5,488 bases of DNA from Opitutaceae bacterium UBA6669 (GTDB lineage: Bacteria > Verrucomicrobiota > Verrucomicrobiia > Opitutales > Opitutaceae). Numbering within the stretch: the stretch's first letter is position 1; every line of letters begins with the position of its first letter. Location of the stretch: contig DKKJ01000080.1 of the NCBI GenBank assembly GCA_002455175.1, forward strand, positions 10,083 to 15,570. The letters run 5' to 3'. Positions 1 to 5,328 of the stretch are shown in pieces. The position numbers and the translations under genes were made by a program. Below the pieces are notes generated by a model, which was given only the letters and a program-made list of their open reading frames with translations, was not told the DNA's origin and ran no database searches.

Positions 1-182
1 GGCTCCCAGTGGTTGGCCTTCATTGTCCGATAAAGTTCATACGCCCACTGGTACTTCAACGGCAGGAGGTTGAACGTCATGGTCTCACGACCATTGATCA
101 CCTTCTTCGAAGCGAAAGCTTCCTCCGCTTTCGTCTGATCGAGAATAAAGGTTTTGTTACCGACAGTGAAGGTCTTGTGCAT
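1..182 (-). CDS. nrdB: Ribonucleoside-diphosphate reductase, small (R2/beta) subunit, N-terminal 60 residues only
   Basis: Reading the minus strand from an ATG at 182 gives 60 uninterrupted codons up to the window edge, so the 3' part of the gene is missing. The diagnostic stretch is residues 29-60, which contain IN-GRETM, F-NLLPLKYQWAYELY and MKANHWE. This matches the start of class I R2 proteins, where a 'LLP-KY-WA-ELY--M-ANHW-P' pattern precedes the four-helix core. R2 houses the dimetal site and generates the radical passed to the large subunit NrdA for reduction of ribonucleoside diphosphates to deoxy forms in the cytoplasm. The metal ligands and the radical tyrosine lie beyond the window, so subclass Ia versus Ic cannot be judged. 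The family's 5' end normally sits close to this point, which supports the ATG at 182. No Shine-Dalgarno motif precedes it. Two NrdR-like boxes lie 131-178 bp upstream and support the assignment. nrdA is not in the window. Confidence 0.88.
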   Translation of the reverse strand, partial: MHKTFTVGNKTFILDQTKAEEAFASKKVINGRETMTFNLLPLKYQWAYELYRTMKANHWE

Positions 183-312
183 CGGGCAAATTTAGAAACG
201 GGAGTGGAAGAAAAATCGCGAACAAAGCTCGGGCTGATGAAAAGGGGGAAAAACTACGGTTCGACAACACCTCTGCCTCGGGTCCGCCAAAAACTTACCG
301 ACAGGTTACAGA

Positions 313-360
313 CCACAACCCGTAGTGGATGCCACCGCTTGAGGCCACAACCTATGGGAT
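313..360 (-). promoter_or_regulatory. Tandem NrdR-like operator boxes upstream of nrdB
   Basis: Two 16-bp sites, at 313-328 and 345-360, share the exact 8-mer CCACAACC on the plus strand (GGTTGTGG read towards nrdB). They start 32 bp apart, leaving a 16-bp gap. Read on the minus strand, each matches the published NrdR box consensus acaCwAtATaTwGtgt at 10 of 16 positions by my count, including the C-w-A and T-w-G-t-g arms. The first site is also a good palindrome (6 of 8 pairs), whereas the second is poor. NrdR is the ATP/dATP-sensing repressor of ribonucleotide reductase genes and is known to bind paired boxes about three helical turns apart, which fits this spacing. Their position upstream of nrdB makes them its likely operator. 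They are 182 bp or more from the corA start, so control of corA is not implied. Confidence 0.6.
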
Positions 361-379
361 TTTGGAAAAAATCCGTCAA
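351..379 (-). promoter_or_regulatory. Candidate sigma-70-type promoter for nrdB
   Basis: On the minus strand, TTGACG (374-379; 5 of 6 to TTGACA) is followed after exactly 17 bp by CATAGG (351-356), a weak -10 that matches TATAAT at only three positions. The -10 falls inside the second NrdR-like box (345-360), and the other box would lie just downstream of the start, an arrangement suited to repression. Transcription from here would give nrdB a leader of roughly 160 nt. The -35 and spacing are good and the -10 is poor, so this is a candidate only. Confidence 0.3.
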
Positions 380-541
380 ACGGAAAGACGAGATTGAGTA
401 GAGAAATTCTCGTAAAATTCCGGTACACACTCGCCCGCGCGGAGTTGTTGAGACGAGCGCACCGCCGGCGTCGTCGGTCGGTAATCGTGGCGGCACCGAG
501 CTTGCCACCGCTCTCCGACATCGCAGCATCGCCCGCCGAGC

Positions 542-1510
542 ATGATTCGATCGTTCGTCTTCAGCGACGGGAAATTAGTAGGACGCGACCTTGAGATCGA
601 GGCGTTGCGTCTTGTGCGCGCCGACAAGGGATTGATGCTCTGGGTCGATCTTTTGAATCCAACGGATGAGGAGGTGCAGGGAATCCTGGAAGGCGTCTTC
701 CAATTTCACCCGCTAGCGATCGAAGACTGTCGCACCCCCAGCTCTCTTCCAAAGTCAGAAGACTATGATGACTACCTGTTCGTGGTCACACACGCGGTGG
801 ATTTTACCCGCACGGAAAAGTTCAACACCACTGAGCTCGATCTTTTCCTAGGAAAGGACTTTTTGGTGACCTATCACGTCACCGATTTAAAGTCAGTCGA
901 CAGCGTCATCGAACGCTGCACCAAGAGCACGGGTGTGGTGGCTCGTGGGCCTGATCGCCTCGCCCACTTAGTGATCGACGCCTTGGTGGATAATTTTCAG
1001 CCGATCACCGACGAGTTGCGCGCCGAATTGGAAACGATCGAAGAATCCGTCCTTTCGACTAACAGCAGCAGTCTTACCGCCCACCTTCTCGAGGTACGCA
1101 GCGAGATCGCTCACCTTCGCCAGATTGTCCGTCCGCAACGCGATATGGTATCCCGGCTCTCCCGTGGGGAATCCAAAATGATTCGGTCGGTGATGCTGCC
1201 GTACTTCCGCGATCTTCGCGACAATCTGATTCGCATCGACGAGACGGCCGCTTCCTTCGCCGACCAACTGCTCATCTCTTTCGATCTGTACTTGAACAAG
1301 TCTTCCTTTGAAGCGAACGCAGGGATCAAAACCCTGACCGCACTCACCGCGATCAGTCTGCCCGCCACCATCATCGGCACCTGGTACGGCATGAATTTCA
1401 AATACATGCCGGAGCTGACCTCCTCGTACGGCTACCCGGTCATCATTATCATCACCGGCGTACTGACCTTCACGATGTGGCGCTGGTGCAAACGCAAGCG
1501 CTGGATCTGA
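542..1510 (+). CDS. corA: CorA-family divalent cation (Mg2+/Co2+) channel, copy 1
   Basis: The 322-residue product is full length for short CorA proteins. It has a cytoplasmic alpha/beta N-terminal domain (about 1-150), a long stalk helix region (about 150-260), TM1 (about 262-282) ending in the signature Y-GMN-F (GMN at 283-285), an external loop with MPEL (289-292), TM2 (about 297-315) and a basic C-terminal tail, KRKRWI. CorA channels are inner-membrane homopentamers that carry Mg2+, and in some cases Co2+ or Ni2+, and close when cytoplasmic Mg2+ binds between subunits. Against the Thermotoga maritima protein, whose loop and tail are very similar, the two regulatory aspartates (Asp89 and Asp253 there) fall at Asp62 (in AIED) and Asp224 (in YFRD), so Mg2+ gating should be retained. 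The pore threonine Thr305 corresponds to Thr276. The ATG at 542 starts a typical family N-terminus. The second corA follows after 7 bp, almost certainly in the same transcript. Substrate preference cannot be fixed from sequence. Confidence 0.93.
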   Translation: MIRSFVFSDGKLVGRDLEIEALRLVRADKGLMLWVDLLNPTDEEVQGILEGVFQFHPLAIEDCRTPSSLPKSEDYDDYLFVVTHAVDFTRTEKFNTTELDLFLGKDFLVTYHVTDLKSVDSVIERCTKSTGVVARGPDRLAHLVIDALVDNFQPITDELRAELETIEESVLSTNSSSLTAHLLEVRSEIAHLRQIVRPQRDMVSRLSRGESKMIRSVMLPYFRDLRDNLIRIDETAASFADQLLISFDLYLNKSSFEANAGIKTLTALTAISLPATIIGTWYGMNFKYMPELTSSYGYPVIIIITGVLTFTMWRWCKRKRWI

Positions 1511-1517
1511 TTTTTCG

Positions 1518-2489
1518 ATGATCACGACGCTCGTCTACCGAGACAATAAGCTCGTCGGGCAAAACCCACTGCCAGAAACGCTAGCCACGGTGCGCGGAGA
1601 GCCCGGCGTGGTCATCTGGGTGGACCTTTCCGAACCTACCGCCGAGGAAACTCAACTGGTCCTGGAAACCACGTTCGCCTTCCATCCGTTGACGATCGAA
1701 GACTGCGTGATCGACTCGCCTTTCCCCAAACTGGAGGAATACGACGACTACCTCTACCTCGTGATGCACGCCGTGGACTACACGCGTACGGAACACTTCA
1801 CGACGACCGAACTGGATATCTTTCTCGGGAAAAACTTCCTGGTCACCTTTCACAAGAAACCCCTCAAACCGGTGCAAACCGCGCTGGAGCGGTATCAGCG
1901 GACTCCGACCACCCTCGTGCGTGGGCCGGACCGCTTCATGCACGTCATCCTCGATTTGATGGTGGAGGCCTATAAGCCCGCCGTTGACGAACTCCGCGAT
2001 GAACTCGAGGCCTTGGAAGAGGGCGTGCTTAAAGACATGGATGCCCAGGAGCTCTTTCCGATGGTGATCGCCTTGCGGAAGCGCTTCTCCGCTCTGCGAC
2101 AAATCGTCCGGCCTCAGCGGGAAATCGTGACCAACCTGGCCGAGGGAAAAACCAAACTCATCCGCAGCGTCCTGGTGCCCTACTTGCGCGATCTCGCGGA
2201 AGATCTCTCCCGCATCGAAGGCCAGGCCAGCGCCTGGGCCGAGCAGTTAATTCTCTCCTTCCGCGTATACCTGAACAAATCAAGCCACGAGGCCAACGAC
2301 GGGATTCGTGTCCTCACTGGTATTACCGCACTGACCATCCCAGTTCTGCTCATCAGCGGCTGGTTCGGCATGAATTTCGAGCGCATGCACGAACTGGATA
2401 CGCGTTTTGGCTACGCCTTTGCCGCCGCACTCACGTTGGTAGGAACCCTGGGCATGCTCCGATTCATGCGGAAAAAGAAGTGGCTCTAA
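1518..2489 (+). CDS. corA: CorA-family divalent cation channel, copy 2 (diverged tandem paralogue)
   Basis: The 323-residue product aligns with the upstream CorA over its whole length with a single one-residue gap, and I count about 157 identities (49%). Shared blocks include YDDYL, HAVD-TRTE, TTELD-FLGK-FLVT, RGPDR, LRQIVRPQR and LNKSS-EAN. It keeps the family signature F-GMN-F (GMN at 284-286) between TM1 (about 263-283) and TM2 (about 297-316), and the basic tail RKKKWL. The Mg2+-sensing aspartates of Thermotoga CorA map to Asp62 and Asp225, so both copies should be gated by cytoplasmic Mg2+. It differs where specificity might be set: the residue at the Thr305 position is Leu277, the loop motif is MHEL instead of MPEL, and TM2 is Ala-rich rather than Ile-rich. 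It starts at an ATG 7 bp after the stop of copy 1 with no Shine-Dalgarno motif, so translational coupling is likely. It may form its own homopentamers or mix with copy 1; the sequence cannot tell. Confidence 0.92.
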   Translation: MITTLVYRDNKLVGQNPLPETLATVRGEPGVVIWVDLSEPTAEETQLVLETTFAFHPLTIEDCVIDSPFPKLEEYDDYLYLVMHAVDYTRTEHFTTTELDIFLGKNFLVTFHKKPLKPVQTALERYQRTPTTLVRGPDRFMHVILDLMVEAYKPAVDELRDELEALEEGVLKDMDAQELFPMVIALRKRFSALRQIVRPQREIVTNLAEGKTKLIRSVLVPYLRDLAEDLSRIEGQASAWAEQLILSFRVYLNKSSHEANDGIRVLTGITALTIPVLLISGWFGMNFERMHELDTRFGYAFAAALTLVGTLGMLRFMRKKKWL

Positions 2490-2503
2490 CGCCACCCAAG
2501 CCT

Positions 2504-3625
2504 TCACCCACTGGGTGCTAAGCAACGAACCGTCATGTCACGCAGGACTTCTTCCTGCTCATTCGGTCGGCGGATAATTTCTTCGAACGCCGCGATGAAT
2601 TCCAACTGATTATCAATCAAGCGTCGCAACGACGGAAGACGCGCTCCGCTGGCAAGTTTTCCCACATACCACGCATTCTGGCTAAAGAGATTGTACGAAC
2701 TCTTCTCGCTCGCGCCGACAAAGTGGTGTCCGAAAGTCGCCGTGGCTTTAGGCATTCCGTCCAGCCCGCGCGGCCCCAACCTGACCTCTCCTGCATCCAC
2801 CAAACCGCGCACCTGCAAAAGGATGCGATTTCGATTCTGCAAAGCGCTAATGATCGGACGCGCGTCACCCCCTGTGAAAAAATGGTGGTGTAGCGCATCT
2901 AGCGTCCGTCCGAGATCGGCAGCAAAAAAGGCTTCGGCCGCTTCGAAGAAATCCCCTTCCGCCACGTTGGGTGTGAGCTCTTCGACATGACTTTCTTCAA
3001 TGCGGCACTCCACATTTTCACCTCCGGAAGCACTGGCATACGTGGCCAACTTTCGGGTCTCCTCCAGCAAAAGGCGGGTGTTTCCGCCCACTTTGGCGAG
3101 GAGAAGATCAACCGCTCCCGGAGCGAAGGTAGCCCCCAACATTTTGGCTTCAGAAAGCACGACACCCGCCAACGCCTCGGGCGAAGCGTCTCCTTCGCCT
3201 CCACCCACAAGCGTATAGTCCGCATTCTTTTCGCACCACTTGGGAAACGCGCGCCGGCGGTCAATAGGCGCAGCCGTAACCAGCACGGCCACTTGCGTGG
3301 GATCAATCGAGGAAAGAATTTCCTGCAAATCTTCCACGACTTTCAGGGTGCCTTCTGCTCGCCCGGTCGGCGTATCCGCGAGGAAATTAACGTCCTTGAG
3401 CCAGACCAAGCGTCGTCCCCCAAACATCGAGACGGTTTGCACGCTGTCACGGAAGCGATTCACCGCCGCCGTGACCTCTCCCACATTATTGGCAAATCCA
3501 CTCAGGGTCTCCCGGGAAAACTCATCCGTCACCTCCTCCGCCAAGGCAGCATACCGCTCTTTCCCTAAACGACTGACAAGAAAGTCATCCGAACCGCAGA
3601 TGAAAATAAATGCTTTGGAGGCCAT
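2504..3625 (-). CDS. holA: DNA polymerase III, delta subunit (clamp loader)
   Basis: The 373-residue product is slightly longer than the E. coli delta subunit (343). Delta is the clamp-loader subunit that opens the beta sliding clamp so that it can be placed on primed DNA at the replication fork. The N-terminal AAA+-like domain starts FIFICGSDDFL (6-16), a usual opening for delta. Met67-Phe68 in SMFGGRRLVWLK (66-77) sits where E. coli Leu73-Phe74 contacts the clamp. Residues 170-197, with LLAKVGGNTRLLLEETRKL, form the typical helical element ending domain II, and the alpha-helical C-terminal collar domain runs from about 225, including PIISALQNRNRILLQVR (257-273). Delta lacks Walker motifs in general and none is seen here. 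The reading frame is open for 90 more codons upstream, but those overlap the start of the divergent kinase gene and look non-coding, so I chose the ATG at 3625, where family similarity begins. No Shine-Dalgarno motif is visible. The gene converges on the corA pair. Confidence 0.88.
   Translation of the reverse strand: MASKAFIFICGSDDFLVSRLGKERYAALAEEVTDEFSRETLSGFANNVGEVTAAVNRFRDSVQTVSMFGGRRLVWLKDVNFLADTPTGRAEGTLKVVEDLQEILSSIDPTQVAVLVTAAPIDRRRAFPKWCEKNADYTLVGGGEGDASPEALAGVVLSEAKMLGATFAPGAVDLLLAKVGGNTRLLLEETRKLATYASASGGENVECRIEESHVEELTPNVAEGDFFEAAEAFFAADLGRTLDALHHHFFTGGDARPIISALQNRNRILLQVRGLVDAGEVRLGPRGLDGMPKATATFGHHFVGASEKSSYNLFSQNAWYVGKLASGARLPSLRRLIDNQLEFIAAFEEIIRRPNEQEEVLRDMTVRCLAPSG
2505..2517. 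terminator. Small hairpin between convergent corA copy 2 and holA; weak terminator candidate
   Basis: CACCC-act-GGGTG forms a 5-bp stem (6 bp with a 1-nt centre if fully paired) that overlaps the TGA of holA and lies 15 bp beyond the corA stop. Its position at converging gene ends suits a two-way terminator, but there is no T-run on either side, so intrinsic termination is doubtful. Confidence 0.2.
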
Positions 3626-3785
3626 CGCAGAGACGACCACTGAAGCCAGTGTCGGTCGCTCACGCAAGGCAGGGCTCGTCGTATCTTCTTTTCTCGTTTG
3701 AACTGACCGCGCCCCCCCGAATCGAACTGCCGCTTGCCTCCCTGTTGCAATTCTACCTTCCTCGTCTCTACCGCCCCCTTCGCCT
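3626..3785. promoter_or_regulatory. Divergent intergenic region between holA and the sensor kinase gene
   Basis: These 160 bp must carry promoters for both genes unless transcription enters from elsewhere. I see TTGAAC at 3698-3703 on the plus strand but no acceptable -10 at the right distance, and no convincing promoter on the minus strand. A run of seven C residues (3712-3718) sits between the two starts. No operator-like palindrome stands out. Confidence 0.25.
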
Positions 3786-5141
3786 GTGAACCGATTTCTT
3801 TTGCGATTCGTCGTCTTCGCCTCGCTCTGCCTAGCCGGAGTACTGCTTCTTATCGGCGCCTTGCTCGCCTGGCGTTTGAACCAGCAGATCGACACGCGTC
3901 ACCACCGCCAAAGCGAATCTATCGGCTGGATTCTGGGCGACCCTACGTCCGTCACCGCCAACGCCATCGCTCCGAAGATTGACGCTGCCTCAGCCGGCTT
4001 TCCTGAGACGGTTTTCATCCAAATCGACGACGGAGCCGGCAACATCCGCTATCGCTCAAAAAATCTTTCCGGCCACTCCCTGGTCTTCCCCTCCAACAGC
4101 CTGCATCAGGATGTGGTGGTGTCGGACAACCTGAAACTTCGGGTCTCCGTTTCCTACCACGGAACCTGGCGCATCCTCATCGCCAGCCCACTCAACGCCT
4201 ACCACGACACCTTGTCCGACTTCGGCTGGATCGCTGCCAGCGTCTGGTTCTGCGGAACGTTGGCCAGTTATGCAGGGGCCCGTGTCTTCGTGCGCCGAGA
4301 ACGGCTGCGTCTGCACTCGCTGCAACGCGTGATCTCCCAAGTGAACGCCGATCAACTCGACCAGCGCATTGAGCTCTCAGGCGACGACCCCGCACTCTCC
4401 GGTTTAGTAACGGAACTGAATCAACTGTTTGCCCGCTTGGAACCTGCGCTGCAGTCATCACAGGACCCCATGGAGCAAGCCTGGCAGATTGTGACTGCCG
4501 AGGTAAACGCGCTCCGTGAACCACTCCAACGCCTTGAACCCATGCTCGCCAAGAACGGTGAAGCCCAACGCCAAGGAGCGCGCGTGCGTGAGGCCGTCGA
4601 TCGCCTCCATCGCATGACCGAAGGCGTCGACTTTCTTTCACGTTTCGCCCAAGGAACCGTTATCTTTGATCCACAACCGCTCGATACGGACGCTTGGCTG
4701 AAAGAGCTGGTCCATGACGCCAACCTCCTCGCCGCCGATCAAGAGGTGCGCGTGACCCTGCTTCGAGCCGAGGCGGGCGTTCAGTCAGTAGATCCCGCGC
4801 TTCTGCGGCAGCTTTTCCTGCACCTTCTTTCCAACGCTCTCGCGGTCAGTCCCAAGGGAAGTGAGATCACCGTCGAAGCCTTCTCGGCCAACGACCGTTG
4901 GCACCTCGCCGTGGCCGATCAAGGCCCGGGACTCCCGGTCGAACAACACAACCGCGTTTTTGAACCGTTTGTCCGCTACGACCATCCCAATCTCGTAGGG
5001 TACCAACCCGGCGTCGGCCTTGGCCTCACCCTCTGCCAACGCATCGCAGAACTCCACGGCGGAAACATCCGCGCCCGTAATCCCGGTGTCGGCCTCCGCG
5101 TCGCCCTCTCGCTCCCAGAAAAAATAAAAGCGGACATCTAG
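3786..5141 (+). CDS. CusS-like transmembrane sensor histidine kinase homologue lacking the phosphoacceptor histidine
   Basis: The 451-residue protein has TM1 (about 5-30), a periplasmic sensor region (about 31-145), TM2 (about 147-169), a HAMP-like linker (about 170-225), a degenerate HisKA helical pair (about 226-290) and an HATPase_c domain (about 335-445). The sensor part (FIQIDDGAGNIRYRSKNL, 77-94; LIASPL, 131-136) resembles heavy-metal sensor kinases such as CusS or IrlB, so a metal or envelope signal is possible. The ATP-binding motifs are intact: N box LLSNA (Asn350), G1 DQGPG (378-382), F box FEPF (392-395) and G2 GVGLGL (409-414). In contrast, the H box, normally HELRTPL, reads NALREPL (241-247), so both the His and the adjacent acidic residue are absent. 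The expected chemistry, autophosphorylation then transfer to a response regulator, therefore looks blocked. It may bind ATP without becoming phosphorylated, or work with a partner kinase. The start is GTG, chosen because TM1 follows at once; no ribosome site is seen. No response regulator gene is adjacent in the window. Confidence 0.85.
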   Translation: MNRFLLRFVVFASLCLAGVLLLIGALLAWRLNQQIDTRHHRQSESIGWILGDPTSVTANAIAPKIDAASAGFPETVFIQIDDGAGNIRYRSKNLSGHSLVFPSNSLHQDVVVSDNLKLRVSVSYHGTWRILIASPLNAYHDTLSDFGWIAASVWFCGTLASYAGARVFVRRERLRLHSLQRVISQVNADQLDQRIELSGDDPALSGLVTELNQLFARLEPALQSSQDPMEQAWQIVTAEVNALREPLQRLEPMLAKNGEAQRQGARVREAVDRLHRMTEGVDFLSRFAQGTVIFDPQPLDTDAWLKELVHDANLLAADQEVRVTLLRAEAGVQSVDPALLRQLFLHLLSNALAVSPKGSEITVEAFSANDRWHLAVADQGPGLPVEQHNRVFEPFVRYDHPNLVGYQPGVGLGLTLCQRIAELHGGNIRARNPGVGLRVALSLPEKIKADI

Positions 5142-5201
5142 AAACGCGGAAAGTGTAAAGCCCCCGGGAGGGACGTACTCTCGAGGCTGATAGAATGGAA
5201 A

Positions 5202-5249
5202 GGATCGAGTTTGGAGTCCTGCCTTTAGGCAGTCCGAAAAGCTCGATCC
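5202..5249. repeat. Long imperfect hairpin inside the terminal repeat element
   Basis: The outer stem is GGATCGAG (5202-5209) with CTCGATCC (5242-5249), a perfect 8 bp. Inside, TTT (5210-5212) can pair with AAA near 5237-5240, GGA (5213-5215) with TCC (5233-5235), and CTGCC (5219-5223) with GGCAG (5228-5232) around a TTTA loop. It lies 60 bp after the kinase stop codon but has no T-run, so it is not a classical terminator, although it could protect or end the transcript. Confidence 0.5.
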
Positions 5250-5304
5250 CCGCCTAAAGCAAGACGGTACTCCGTGCAGGAGCAATAGGAAGGGACCAAG
5301 ACAA

Positions 5305-5322
5305 GACTCGATGGAACGAGTC
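5305..5322. repeat. Perfect 6-bp hairpin at the right end of the repeat element
   Basis: GACTCG (5305-5310) and CGAGTC (5317-5322) are exact inverted copies around the loop ATGGAA. The right arm overlaps the outer GTCCCTCCC terminus, so alternative pairings exclude one another. Confidence 0.4.
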
Positions 5323-5328
5323 CCTCCC

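Larger units (their letters stand above)
183..541. other. Divergent intergenic region between nrdB and the first corA
   Basis: This 359-bp stretch shows no convincing gene. Its nrdB side holds the NrdR-like boxes and the TTGACG promoter candidate. Its corA side contains a perfect 11-bp palindrome (GAGAA-A-TTCTC, 401-411) immediately followed by TAAAAT (413-418), which could be a -10 for corA although no matching -35 lies 16-18 bp upstream. The last 100 bp before corA are GC-rich and could form a short stem (GTGGC 487-491 with GCCAC 504-508). I do not recognise an M-box or any other known magnesium riboswitch there. No Shine-Dalgarno sequence precedes the corA ATG at 542. Confidence 0.5.
5166..5328. 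repeat. Mosaic intergenic inverted-repeat element, probably a dispersed non-coding repeat
   Basis: The outer ends are a perfect 9-bp inverted repeat, GGGAGGGAC (5166-5174) and GTCCCTCCC (5320-5328). Between them are several smaller inverted repeats: a long hairpin at 5202-5249, CTCC-gtgca-GGAG (5270-5282), AGGGAC (5291-5296) that can pair with 5320-5325, and a hairpin at 5305-5322. The octamer CTTTAGGC (5224-5231) recurs inverted at 5252-5259. Stop codons and the lack of any recognisable protein on either strand argue against coding. The density of symmetric modules, and the motif GACTCGATGGAACGAGTC running into CCTCCC, suggest a REP- or MITE-like dispersed element; I associate similar strings with verrucomicrobial intergenic DNA from memory. 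Copy number cannot be tested within this window. Confidence 0.45.

Noticed and set aside
9..401. Plus-strand open frame at the left edge
   Set aside because: Its first half is antisense to the recognisable nrdB start and its second half runs through the NrdR-like boxes.
419..541. Magnesium riboswitch (M-box type) ahead of corA
   Set aside because: The leader is GC-rich with only short stems, and I cannot find the conserved M-box core.
968..1525. Minus-strand open frame of 185 codons inside corA copy 1
   Set aside because: It is antisense to a conserved membrane channel gene with no protein-like motifs. The same holds for 1581-2102 in copy 2.
2987..3568. Plus-strand open frame of 193 codons inside holA
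   Set aside because: It is antisense to well-conserved HolA sequence and the product has no recognisable domain.
3712..3718. Run of seven C residues as a phase-variation tract
   Set aside because: It is short, lies outside any gene and is not placed in a promoter spacer that I can identify.
3626..3895. Upstream extension of the holA frame by 90 codons, overlapping the divergent kinase gene
   Set aside because: The added residues are Arg/Ser-rich and unlike delta subunits, and they lie antisense to a confident membrane segment. Family similarity starts at the ATG at 3625.
5202..5249. Rho-independent terminator for the kinase gene
   Set aside because: The stem is good but no T-run follows it, and it appears to be part of the larger repeat.
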